Source: Pseudobacteriovorax antillogorgiicola
Lineage (GTDB): Bacteria > Bdellovibrionota_B > Oligoflexia > Oligoflexales > RGVZ01
Reading direction: 5' to 3'
Assembly (NCBI GenBank): GCA_945898195.1
Contig: CAMDHM010000002.1
Span: forward strand, 64,001-128,000
Length of the DNA stretch: 64,000 bases
Shown: positions 18,950 through 26,519 of the stretch, one piece after another
How positions within the stretch are numbered: position 1 is the stretch's first letter
Layout of the letters: each line of letters begins with the position of its first letter
Translations under genes and position numbers: made by a program
The notes under the pieces: model-generated
Told to the model about the DNA's origin: nothing
The model's input: the letters and a program-made list of their open reading frames with translations, nothing else
The model's database searches: none

Positions 18950-20008
18950 TCAAAGTGGAAACGGATCCCGGTATTGTACCTTGAAACCTGCCGCACGTGC
19001 AGCGGAAAGGATCCGCTCAAAATCATGGGTGATGGTAGCGCCGGCCTTTTGGGTGACCTCGTCCTCGGTTGGCAGGTCAAAGTCGTTGGCTCCGAATTTC
19101 AGACCCTCGAGCCCCTTTTCATTTTGAGTCAAGACAGAGGTTCGGATGTTTTCGAAGTTATCGAGAAAGATTCGGCAAACGGCCAGCCAGCGCAAGTATT
19201 CACGCGAATTGATTTCCTTGCCTCCAAGCTCGTTGTTCCAGGGCTTATAGGTCCAGCACAAAAAGCTTGGAAGTTTACGCGCAGCGTTGTCTTGAAAAGA
19301 ACGTAAGGCATCAAGGTGATTCAATCGTTCGTCCAGCGATTCATCAAAACCAATGACTTGTGTTGCGGTGGAACCGAGGCCTGCCTTTAAAACGGCATCT
19401 TGCGCCTTGAAATAGTCGGCAACCTTGAACTTGCCGGGGCTGTGACGCATGCGGAAGCCGTCGTCCAGAATCTCAGCACCACCTCCGGTGATCCATCTAG
19501 TGCCTGCGGCTTTGAGTATGGCGGCGCCTTCATTGTAAGTGAGTTTGCTCAACTTGCATGAGAACATGAATTCGGCGATGGTCATTTCAAAGAATTCAAG
19601 TTGGCCGCGGTAGCGCTCCCGGATTTTGCCGAAAAGTTCGGCGTAATTTTGCAGACGAAGTTTTGGATGAAACCCCCCATTGAAGCTAACTAAGGTTCCC
19701 CCAAAAGCGCGTAGGGCATCGATTCTTTCGCAAACTTGGTCGAAATTCAGCAGGTAGGTTCCCGCTTGGTGGGGCAGCCTGTAGAACGAGCAGTAGTCGC
19801 ATTTGGCGACACAAATATTCGTATAATTAACGATCGCCATGATCAGGTAGGTGGCGGTGCCTTCGGCATGGAAGCGTTTTTTCACCGATGTGGCGAGTTC
19901 CGAGAGCTGCTGATCGGGTGCCTCATTAAATAAATAGATGGCATCAGAGCGGCTGATTCGGTCTTGATTTTGGACCTTGTTGGCGATGCTATTTAGGGTT
20001 TTTTCCAT
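18950..20008 (-). CDS. mqnC: Cyclic dehypoxanthinyl futalosine synthase MqnC
   Basis: A 352-residue radical-SAM enzyme that cyclises dehypoxanthine futalosine in the futalosine route to menaquinone. The cluster motif is CVAKCDYC (Cys-x3-Cys-x2-Cys) within NYTNICVAKCDYCSFYR, the MqnC form; MqnE normally carries a different context. Length and the ends of the chain fit the family. It is the first gene of a four-gene minus-strand unit and has a divergent region of about 110 bases to the hemerythrin gene. Other mqn genes are not in the window. MqnE or another radical-SAM paralogue is the alternative. Confidence 0.83.
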   Translation of the reverse strand: MEKTLNSIANKVQNQDRISRSDAIYLFNEAPDQQLSELATSVKKRFHAEGTATYLIMAIVNYTNICVAKCDYCSFYRLPHQAGTYLLNFDQVCERIDALRAFGGTLVSFNGGFHPKLRLQNYAELFGKIRERYRGQLEFFEMTIAEFMFSCKLSKLTYNEGAAILKAAGTRWITGGGAEILDDGFRMRHSPGKFKVADYFKAQDAVLKAGLGSTATQVIGFDESLDERLNHLDALRSFQDNAARKLPSFLCWTYKPWNNELGGKEINSREYLRWLAVCRIFLDNFENIRTSVLTQNEKGLEGLKFGANDFDLPTEDEVTQKAGATITHDFERILSAARAAGFKVQYRDPFPL

Positions 20009-20119
20009 GGTTCACCTGTCTGTTGAGCCCGAATCTAGCCGCTTTTGAAGGCGAATGTCGATCCAAAGGGACTTGCAATTTACGTCCAAGGCCACTAGTT
20101 ACCCGGCGACGGAGGCACG

Positions 20120-20653
20120 ATGGATATCTTGCAATGGTTGAAGTTTGATCACGAGGCGATGCTCCGATCGGTGGAAAAGCTTGGGGGAAGTACCCCGGGT
20201 GTCACTGCAAAGGGCCCATTAGGGACGTTGATTTCAGAACTGGCTTTTGACCTTTTGGGGCACTTAAAGGCCGAAGAAGAATATCTTTTACCAGAATTAT
20301 CGGGTCGCTTCCCTGGGGCGGAACTGATTGTCGATCTTTGCTCTGCGAACCAGAGCATAATGCGTAAGAACCTTAAATCATTGATAAAAGCATCAGCCGA
20401 CGAAGACCAAGAAGCGCTGGAAAATGCTGTTGCTGCCCTGCGCAAGGCGGTTGAGCAGCACTTGGACGTCCAAGAAACGCAGTTGATGCCAAAGCTTCGC
20501 CTGCACATTCCAACGGGTGAAAGGGAAGACCTTGGGCTCCTTGTGGAGGACATGATGTCGGACCTTCGCAGTGAAGGCCTTGATATTGCGGCGGAACTGA
20601 AAAGTGGTTTGACGCGGACGAAACCCGCGACTGGCACCCATGCTCGGGCTTGA
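20120..20653 (+). CDS. Hemerythrin-like HHE domain protein
   Basis: A 177-residue, mostly helical protein. Histidines and carboxylates fall in the hemerythrin pattern: KFDHEAM, GHLKAEEEYLLPEL and VEQHLDVQETQLMPKL. Such domains bind a di-iron centre and handle oxygen, NO or iron-sulphur repair. The last 40 residues are a poorly conserved tail. It stands alone between mqnC (divergent) and rplS. Which ligand it binds cannot be told here. Confidence 0.82.
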   Translation: MDILQWLKFDHEAMLRSVEKLGGSTPGVTAKGPLGTLISELAFDLLGHLKAEEEYLLPELSGRFPGAELIVDLCSANQSIMRKNLKSLIKASADEDQEALENAVAALRKAVEQHLDVQETQLMPKLRLHIPTGEREDLGLLVEDMMSDLRSEGLDIAAELKSGLTRTKPATGTHARA

Positions 20654-20747
20654 CGGTTTCCAGTATATTGGGTTATTAGCGTTTGTTCGAAAGTTAAAGA
20701 GAAGTTAGAGACCACGTTAAAGAATGCTCACATAGGTTCCTGAAGCC

Positions 20748-21188
20748 ATGAAAAACAAACTGATTACTCAATTCGAAAAACGCGTTTGGACCGGCGTCAA
20801 AAAGATGCCTGATTTCCGCGCGGGCGATACCGTACGCGTGCATTACAAAATCCAAGAAGGCGCGGACAAAAGCAAGTTTCGGATTCAGCTATTTGAAGGC
20901 GTTGTGATTCGTTTCCGTAACGGAACTGCAGACGGAAGCTTCACGGTCCGTAAGATCAGCGCTGGTGGTGTTGGTGTTGAGCGTGTTTTCCCGATCTATA
21001 GTCCATATGTCGACAAGGTTGACGTATTGGCTTCGGGTATCGTTCGTCGTGCACGCCTTTATTATTTGCGTGACCTCGCCGGTAAGGCTGCTCGTATCAG
21101 AACTAAATATGTGGCCAAGAAGGTTGAGGTTGCTGTGGCTCAGGCCGATAGCGATGATCAAGCGGCTGAGGCTTCAATCGAGGCTTAG
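20748..21188 (+). CDS. rplS: 50S ribosomal protein L19
   Basis: A 146-residue bL19, at the 30S-50S interface. Family blocks: [47 protein letters not shown] and [18 protein letters not shown]. It has a C-terminal acidic extension of about 25 residues beyond the usual end. In many bacteria rplS follows rpsP, rimM and trmD; here it stands alone with its own terminator (21263-21297), the first sign that this genome has split the usual operon. Confidence 0.97.
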   Translation: MKNKLITQFEKRVWTGVKKMPDFRAGDTVRVHYKIQEGADKSKFRIQLFEGVVIRFRNGTADGSFTVRKISAGGVGVERVFPIYSPYVDKVDVLASGIVRRARLYYLRDLAGKAARIRTKYVAKKVEVAVAQADSDDQAAEASIEA

Positions 21189-21206
21189 TCATTCGGGCGC
21201 AGTGGT

Positions 21207-21626
21207 TCAGGCGTCGACTGCCGGATACCACGTGACCTTGAATCCATCGTTTTTATAAATCATGTCCTCTGGAGAGTTTCCAGGGGGCATTTTTTTTGCG
21301 ACATCGTCAGTCTGCGGGGTCACGATGACCAGATCAATTCTGGTTTTTGGCACACTGATTCGCAGGTGGCACATGGCGGCGCGCAGTCCTTTTTTCAAGG
21401 AATGCATTTTCCGTCGCGGAAGAAGTTCGCTTACCGAGATCATGTCGTGGGTGAAGCGCGTGCGGAATTTTACCTCGACGGCAATCAGGGAAGATCCCTT
21501 CGTGGCTAGAATATCGATTTCGGTTCCGATCCAGCGGTAGTTTCGGGCTAAAATTCGCCAGCCTTGAGTGGTCAAAATGCCAGCGACGTGTGCTTCAGCC
21601 TGAGAGGCCAACGTGTTTTGACGCAC
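21207..21626 (-). CDS. yraN: YraN/UPF0102 family nuclease-fold protein
   Basis: About 139 residues with the restriction-endonuclease-like core GTEIDILATKGSSLIAVEVKFRTR split as GTEID (acidic residue) and AVEVKFRT (E-x-K), preceded by GWRILARNYRW. Biochemical role unsettled; the family is often next to rnhB, as here. The start is uncertain: I use the GTG at 21626 because it fits family length and overlaps rnhB by only 32 bases; longer frames back to 21731 would read deep into rnhB. The rplS terminator lies within its 3' coding end on the other strand. Confidence 0.75.
   Translation of the reverse strand: MRQNTLASQAEAHVAGILTTQGWRILARNYRWIGTEIDILATKGSSLIAVEVKFRTRFTHDMISVSELLPRRKMHSLKKGLRAAMCHLRISVPKTRIDLVIVTPQTDDVAKKMPPGNSPEDMIYKNDGFKVTWYPAVDA
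21263..21297 (+). terminator. Intrinsic terminator of rplS, inside antisense yraN
   Basis: An 11-bp stem pairs 21263-21273 with 21279-21289 (two G-T wobbles, 5-nt loop), followed by eight T at 21290-21297. It lies 75 bases after the rplS stop and within the coding end of the convergent yraN gene. Confidence 0.85.
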
Positions 21627-22260
21627 AGATCGATTTGACGGGCTCGAAGCCGCGGCGGTGCCATTCGGTAACACCGTGGATGTTGAGGTTTTCGATGTGC
21701 TCTCGTGTGCCATATCCAACGTGATTTCCAAAGCCGTATGCGGGAAGCCTGTCTCCCAACTGGTGCATAAATTTGTCGCGATTTTCTTTGGCCAAAATTG
21801 AGGCCGCAGCTATCGCAAAACACCAGTGATCACCCTTCACCACGGTCTGTTGTGGGATTTTTTTACCCACAATGACGGGCTCTGGAATTGCCTGATTCCC
21901 GTCAACCAAGACGAGGTCAAAGGCAACTTTGAGCTCAGCAAGTGCCCGGCGCATAGCGACAAATGTGGCGCCAACGATGCCCAGTTGTTCAATCTCTTTG
22001 ACGCTGGCGCTTCCGATGGCCCAGTCGCTGGCAACGCTCTCGATGAGCGGCACCACAAGCCCTCGTTGGCGTGGACTCAATTTTTTGGAATCGCGGATGA
22101 GTTGCAAAGACTTATCGGGCAGTGCAAACAGCTTGGCATAGTCGAGAACAGCGGCAGCCGTAACCACAGGACCTGCAATGCAACCGCGGCCGACCTCGTC
22201 AATTCCAACCGGGGATAGTCCGCGCGCTAAGGCGGCCCGTTCGAGGTCTCCGCGTTCCAT
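21595..22260 (-). CDS. rnhB: Ribonuclease HII
   Basis: A 221-residue enzyme that cuts RNA at single ribonucleotides in DNA. Active-site acidic residues are visible in GIDEVGRGCIAGPVV (Asp and Glu) and LVDGN (Asp); SDSKKLS appears as RDSKKLSPRQR, and YGFGNHVGYGTREH marks the C-terminal part. Length is typical. It overlaps the start of yraN, with which it forms a minus-strand unit downstream of trxA. The gap of 32 bases to trxA suggests that trxA may be in the same transcript or just end there. Confidence 0.96.
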   Translation of the reverse strand: MERGDLERAALARGLSPVGIDEVGRGCIAGPVVTAAAVLDYAKLFALPDKSLQLIRDSKKLSPRQRGLVVPLIESVASDWAIGSASVKEIEQLGIVGATFVAMRRALAELKVAFDLVLVDGNQAIPEPVIVGKKIPQQTVVKGDHWCFAIAAASILAKENRDKFMHQLGDRLPAYGFGNHVGYGTREHIENLNIHGVTEWHRRGFEPVKSICASKHVGLSG

Positions 22261-22292
22261 ATAAGTCCTGTAGCTTTAAAGTAGGCCTGGGA

Positions 22293-22619
22293 TCAAAGGA
22301 CTTTCTTGATCATTTCGATGAGTTTGCCTTTTGGCACTGCGCCGACAATCGAGTCCACCATTTGACCGTTCTTGAACAGCGCCATAAACGGAATGGAACG
22401 AACACCGAAAGTAGCAGGCACATGAGCATTCTCATCGACGTTCATTTTAGCGATCGTCACCTTGCCTTTGTATTCCTCAGCGATCGAATCAAGAACTGGG
22501 GCGATGGCGACGCAAGGGCCACACCATGGGGCCCAGAAATCGACAAGCACCGGCTGGGTGGATTTGATCACGGAATTTTCAAAGCTGTCGTCATTGATAT
22601 CGATGGTGTGCTGTCCCAT
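22293..22619 (-). CDS. trxA: Thioredoxin
   Basis: A 108-residue thioredoxin with active site FWAPWCGPC, the cis-Pro loop VRSIPFMALF and buried Asp in LVDFWAP, so disulphide reductase chemistry should be intact. The ATG at 22619 (MGQHTIDINDD) has AGGAG 8 bases upstream and gives the usual length; a frame back to 22691 adds a non-family 24-residue extension. It is divergent from the degenerate NtrC-like gene and upstream of rnhB on the same strand. Confidence 0.95.
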   Translation of the reverse strand: MGQHTIDINDDSFENSVIKSTQPVLVDFWAPWCGPCVAIAPVLDSIAEEYKGKVTIAKMNVDENAHVPATFGVRSIPFMALFKNGQMVDSIVGAVPKGKLIEMIKKVL

Positions 22620-22772
22620 GGCATGGACTCCTGAAAAGTGCGGTTTAGCCAGCTTTTGCTGGCGAGTTTTGGGATCGTGACTGGATGGCATTCCTTTGTC
22701 AATCAGGTTGACCCTTAGCCCGAATTTTTTGTACTCCTTTGTTCGGCGGTTCCCCGGGCATCCTTTGAAGGC

Positions 22773-23708
22773 ATGCCAACGATGACTTTTTTCTTGAATT
22801 CTCCGACACTCTCAGGATCCTCGCCTGCTTTGGGCGAACTTCCCGTAGAAGTTGCAACCCTGTTTGATTCAATAGACCGACGGTTGCGCGCGACGGCCGT
22901 TTCTTTCTGGCGTACGTGCACGACGCCCTCCAGCGACGAGGGGCTTCTGTTGGTTCGGTCTGCTCCCGGTGGAGGGGCAGCCGAAGTGGCTCGGTATTTG
23001 GCGACGATTGCTTGTCGTGCCCGTCGTTGTCGTCTGTTGTCATGGACGGCAGAGCAACCAGGTGGTCTCGATGGCCAAGTTTGCTTGGGTGTTTTTGATC
23101 CTGGCGGGACATTGCCGATCCAGGTCCGTGGCTGTTTATTTATTTTGTTTTCTCACGCCCGTGAGGCACTGGAACCATCGAATGAGGTGGGACTTTCGGT
23201 CTTGCGAATTCCGTCGCTGTCCACGCGCCCTGGCGATGCGCTAAAGGCGGCTCTTTTTATGGCGGAATCATTGTTGCCGCCGGGAAGTTTTTTTTCCGAC
23301 GATGCACGTGAATTGATTCGCGATTATTGCTGGCCTGGCGATTTGGCTCACATGCGGGTAACGCTGGGCCTAGTCGGCCAAAAAGCCTTTTCCACAAACA
23401 TGCAAGTTGTGGATGCTGATACGATTCGCCTCATCTTGAACCGAAAAGAACGAAATCTGATAGACCTTTGCCGCACCTATCATATCGGTTGGGGGATTGG
23501 CCTTAGGGCTCAAGACCTGCTGCACTTGGCGGCTTTCACGGGATTTACCCGTGTTCGCCAAGCGATAGAACTACTTCTGATTGAGGGTGCGGTGGCTTCT
23601 GGTGGTGGCAATGCCGCAGTGGCGGCCAAGTTTTTGGGCCTTCCCTACACGACGCTGATCAGCCGCCAGAAAACCCTTAAAGCAACTCATCCGAACCCTA
23701 TTCATTGA
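22773..23708 (+). CDS. Degenerate NtrC-like protein lacking ATPase motifs, with Fis-type HTH
   Basis: A 311-residue protein that aligns by eye with the AAA+ and DNA-binding parts of sigma-54 activators. VLRIPSLSTRPGDALKAA parallels the usual PPLRERPEDI block, YCWPGDLAHMR parallels WPGNVREL, and GGGNAAVAAKFLGLPYTTL is a Fis-type helix-turn-helix. However Walker A is replaced by RSAPGGGAAEV, Walker B by CLFILFSH, and the GAFTGA loop is missing. ATP hydrolysis and sigma-54 remodelling are therefore unlikely; a DNA-binding repressor or anti-activator is the inference. The start could be 22773 or 22782. Its end overlaps the convergent membrane gene by 11 bases. Confidence 0.7.
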   Translation: MPTMTFFLNSPTLSGSSPALGELPVEVATLFDSIDRRLRATAVSFWRTCTTPSSDEGLLLVRSAPGGGAAEVARYLATIACRARRCRLLSWTAEQPGGLDGQVCLGVFDPGGTLPIQVRGCLFILFSHAREALEPSNEVGLSVLRIPSLSTRPGDALKAALFMAESLLPPGSFFSDDARELIRDYCWPGDLAHMRVTLGLVGQKAFSTNMQVVDADTIRLILNRKERNLIDLCRTYHIGWGIGLRAQDLLHLAAFTGFTRVRQAIELLLIEGAVASGGGNAAVAAKFLGLPYTTLISRQKTLKATHPNPIH

Positions 23709-24225
23709 CTGCGCGGGAGCTCTTGTTTTCGGCGCTCGGGCCAGATTTTTTCAGACTTTCCTTCTGAAGTTGCTCGGATAGTTCGTTCAGATCCAAGGCG
23801 ACTTCCTGAAACGCATCGTTGTTGCGTAGGATCACTTTTTGCCCGTATTTCCCGTTGATTAACGCCCTAATTTGCTGGCGAAAGGCGACGGTTGGCCCAA
23901 CCAAGCGATGTGTGGTCACGATGGATACGACGATCGATACAAGGACTTGAGTCAGCAAAAGGCCTAAGGCTGAAAGGCGAACCCCTTCAAACATGTCATA
24001 GGTTCGATTGATCGTTTCATCGTCAAGATGGCCCACATTAGAAAAGGCCTCGGCAAGGGAACGAAGGGAAAAATAAAACACTAGGGCGATTGCGAGGCTA
24101 AAAACGGCAGATGCCAAGGCAGACCATGCTGCGATTCGAATCTGAATCATTGGCTGTAAAAGAAAATTTTGTATTTTTCGCTGACTTTTGGAACCGGCCG
24201 AACGGAGGTCATGTGAAGTGGTCAT
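23698..24225 (-). CDS. Membrane protein with two TM helices and HAMP-like region
   Basis: A 175-residue protein. Two hydrophobic helices (AAWSALASAVFSLAIALVF and LSALGLLLTQVLVSIVVSIV) flank a short periplasmic loop of about 40 residues; THRLVGPTVAFRQQI then starts a HAMP-like segment, with a predicted coiled region (FQEVALDLNELSEQLQKE) at the end. No kinase, cyclase or chemotaxis output domain follows, so it would be a stand-alone sensor or scaffold. Function unknown. It follows the GHMP kinase on the same strand after 116 bases without a gene. Confidence 0.6.
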   Translation of the reverse strand: MTTSHDLRSAGSKSQRKIQNFLLQPMIQIRIAAWSALASAVFSLAIALVFYFSLRSLAEAFSNVGHLDDETINRTYDMFEGVRLSALGLLLTQVLVSIVVSIVTTHRLVGPTVAFRQQIRALINGKYGQKVILRNNDAFQEVALDLNELSEQLQKESLKKSGPSAENKSSRAVNE

Positions 24226-24341
24226 TTTTTGCTCCTATATCTACTCGGTCGGCGCCTATTTCAAAAGGTTGAGTGTTAAATGACAACTAATCATTTTAGT
24301 TAGCTAAAACAGTCATAAATGGAAGCATTCGGTTGGGCTTC

Positions 24342-25415
24342 TCAGGAGATCAGTCCAACCGATAGACCGCGATGCGCCACTCCGGCGGCAAGGACGGTTC
24401 CCCCGGTGGCTTTAAGTGCCGCGCAGACTTTATCGTGAAGCTCCTTCTGCGCCAACACGGCCATCACTCCGCCACCACCTGCCCCGCATACGCGCGCCAG
24501 CTTGGCACCTGCCGCTATTGCAGCATCGGCTTGAAGCTTGGTTTCAACGGTATGGATGTTGGGCCAAAGTTGGCAACGTAAAGTCCATTCAAGGGCAGAA
24601 GCACGAACCATGGCATCATAGTCGCCCAGGCGAACGGCGTCGGCACATTGACGGGCAACAGATCCAATTGCCGCAAGTTTTTTGAGAAGTTCGCGATCGC
24701 CATCAAAAACGCGCTTGAAGATTTCCCAGTTGTTGATCGCTGACTGCCGGCTTTTTCCCGAGAAACACAGGATCAGTTCGTTCTCAAGTTTTTGGCTTGC
24801 CGCAGCAGCGGGGGATTGGTCGCTGGGGTTGTGGGTTTCAACCGTCACACAACCGGCTGGGAATTCGATGATGTTTAACCCCCCGCGAAGCGCTCCCCAA
24901 TAATCTTGAATTCCGGTCGGGGCGTGGATCAGTTTAGCTTCGATGTCAGAGGCGGTCTGAACCAATCGGTATTCATCGAGCTTTTCTTCTTGATGGTTCA
25001 AGTAAGCTTTAGTGCGCAGCAGGGCGCCGCCCAAGGCCACAGCAAGGCAAGAGGAACCACCAAGTCCGGCCCCAGCAGGAGACTTGGCTTCAGTTCGGAT
25101 GTGAAGCGGGGGAAGATCCCTGGACCACCAGGCTTTCAAAAAAAGTCCCAGCAACGGCAACTTTTCGGAAGCGGTGCAGGCATCGTAAGTGCCTTTTACT
25201 TCAAGTTTCTGATCGACACTGTGCAGGGTGAATAGTCCATCTGCAGACGGAGTAATATCGACCTGGGCAGGCAAGGTTACAGCACAGTTGACGGTCGCTT
25301 TTTCCTCAAGAAGCTGATGGATTGGCCAGAGGTCAATCGTACCGCCCGCGAGGTCAATTCGGGTTGGGGCCGAGGCGCGAATGTGAAACCGGTCATCGAA
25401 TCGAACATGTTGCAT
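24342..25415 (-). CDS. GHMP-family sugar kinase
   Basis: A 357-residue small-molecule kinase. The N-terminal APTRIDLAGGTIDLWPI, the phosphate loop SPAGAGLGGSSCLAVAL and the C-terminal CGAGGGGVM are the three GHMP motifs. The closest-looking group is COG2605 (predicted galactokinase/mevalonate-kinase-like, including heptose-7-phosphate kinases), but the substrate cannot be fixed from sequence. The ATG at 25415 (MQHVRFDDRFHIRASAPTRIDLAGG) places the first motif near the N-terminus as usual; a longer frame to 25529 enters the divergent gene. Confidence 0.8.
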   Translation of the reverse strand: MQHVRFDDRFHIRASAPTRIDLAGGTIDLWPIHQLLEEKATVNCAVTLPAQVDITPSADGLFTLHSVDQKLEVKGTYDACTASEKLPLLGLFLKAWWSRDLPPLHIRTEAKSPAGAGLGGSSCLAVALGGALLRTKAYLNHQEEKLDEYRLVQTASDIEAKLIHAPTGIQDYWGALRGGLNIIEFPAGCVTVETHNPSDQSPAAAASQKLENELILCFSGKSRQSAINNWEIFKRVFDGDRELLKKLAAIGSVARQCADAVRLGDYDAMVRASALEWTLRCQLWPNIHTVETKLQADAAIAAGAKLARVCGAGGGGVMAVLAQKELHDKVCAALKATGGTVLAAGVAHRGLSVGLIS

Positions 25416-25483
25416 CTGAATTTTCCACGGGGTTGTTAGGTTTATGGGATAGAATAAACCCGCAATACCTAAGAGGGAAGACC

Positions 25484-25990
25484 ATGCGCACGAGAAGATC
25501 CAGAGCCTGTGTTTTGAATCTGGAGCCAAAGTTCGTCAACCTGCCAAAACTTAAGCTCGAAATTGAGCTCAAAGCCATGGTGGACATCGAACTGATTGAG
25601 ATCAAAGGCCTTGACGACGGCGCCTTTCTGCCGTGTGACCTGTTGATTGTCGAAGCCCAGGGCGTTTCGATGGGGGATTTTCAGGAGTGGATCAAGGCCT
25701 TTCAAGCTCGCCTTATCACTCAGGCCGATATTTGGGTCCCATCTTTGATCGTGGCCGATTTGCCGGTGAACGAGGCGCGCTTGTTGATGGAACATGCCGT
25801 CAAGTCAAACTGGTATTTTGATGTTGTCCGACCCGACCACTTGGAGTCATTGCCTTTGCGCGTGGCCAATTTGCTTCGTATTCACGATCACTTGCACGAA
25901 TTGAGGCGATATTCTCAAACGCTGGACCGTTTGCAGGAGCGGGTCAACATGCTAGAGCATGAGGTCAATGCCTTGCGTGCCGGTGGATGA
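25484..25990 (+). CDS. Receiver-like protein with C-terminal coiled coil, unknown function
   Basis: A 168-residue protein. Its pattern of hydrophobic strands (CDLLIVEAQG, VPSLIVADLP, WYFDVVRP) and helices resembles a response-regulator receiver fold, but the acidic pocket is not conserved: the phospho-Asp position appears as Glu-Ala and the Lys as Arg, so it would be a pseudo-receiver. The last 45 residues (HDHLHELRRYSQTLDRLQER and onward) are a coiled coil, suggesting dimerisation. ATG 25484 has GAGGG 7 bases upstream. It is divergent from the GHMP kinase gene. The fold assignment is my inference. Confidence 0.55.
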   Translation: MRTRRSRACVLNLEPKFVNLPKLKLEIELKAMVDIELIEIKGLDDGAFLPCDLLIVEAQGVSMGDFQEWIKAFQARLITQADIWVPSLIVADLPVNEARLLMEHAVKSNWYFDVVRPDHLESLPLRVANLLRIHDHLHELRRYSQTLDRLQERVNMLEHEVNALRAGG

Positions 25991-26049
25991 TCGCGGTACA
26001 TCTTGCCCCTTTTCAATGCGCAAGACTTTAAAGACGTCAGGATCATGGC

Positions 26050-26310
26050 ATGAGTTTTATGGATCTCGGCAACGTCAGGCCACAAGAACTCGTCAGCCAG
26101 TACCTGCTGGAGCTGAAGGGTCAGGGGACTATGCTTTGCTACTCAGACCATGAGGTTGTTGAAGCTTGGATTGCGGTCGCCCCGAGTTTAGATGATTTGC
26201 TGATAGTTTTGTCGGAACTTGCTCCGGCCTATCTTTCAAAAGACCCTAAGCCAAGATCCCTTGGCGGACTCAAGAATCGTGTTCTGAATCGTCTTTCCCA
26301 GATGCGTTAG
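26050..26310 (+). CDS. Small hypothetical protein
   Basis: An 86-residue protein, mixed alpha/beta by appearance, with no signal peptide or membrane helix. It begins MSFMDLGNVRPQEL and ends in a basic segment. AGGA lies 9 bases before the ATG. It follows the receiver-like gene by 59 bases on the same strand, so they may be co-transcribed, and it overlaps the convergent yacG end by 41 bases. I recognise no family. Confidence 0.5.
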   Translation: MSFMDLGNVRPQELVSQYLLELKGQGTMLCYSDHEVVEAWIAVAPSLDDLLIVLSELAPAYLSKDPKPRSLGGLKNRVLNRLSQMR

Positions 26311-26509
26311 GACGATCTTCCGCTTCTTGCTGGGGGTCGACGGCCGGTCCTGCAATTCGGTAATTATCTGTGGCCCAGTTGGCAGTGTCGAAGCTGCGAC
26401 AGCGTTCGCTGCAGAACGGGCGGGATGGATTTGTGTCATCAAAGCGACACGAGGCTTTGCATTTTGGGCAACGCCAAATCCTGGTTTTTGGTGTGCGTTT
26501 TTCAGTCAT
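26270..26509 (-). CDS. yacG: DNA gyrase inhibitor YacG
   Basis: A 79-residue zinc protein. CPKCKAS and FCSERCRSFD supply the four zinc cysteines, and WATDNYRI is the family's C-terminal core block; in E. coli YacG binds GyrB and blocks DNA binding. The ATG at 26509 (MTEKRTPKTRIWRCPKC) gives family length. It starts 10 bases after the stop of the FAD oxidoreductase, suggesting one transcript. The last 25 residues are an acidic unconserved tail. Confidence 0.88.
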   Translation of the reverse strand: MTEKRTPKTRIWRCPKCKASCRFDDTNPSRPFCSERCRSFDTANWATDNYRIAGPAVDPQQEAEDRPNASGKDDSEHDS

Positions 26510-26519
26510 AGGAAATCTT

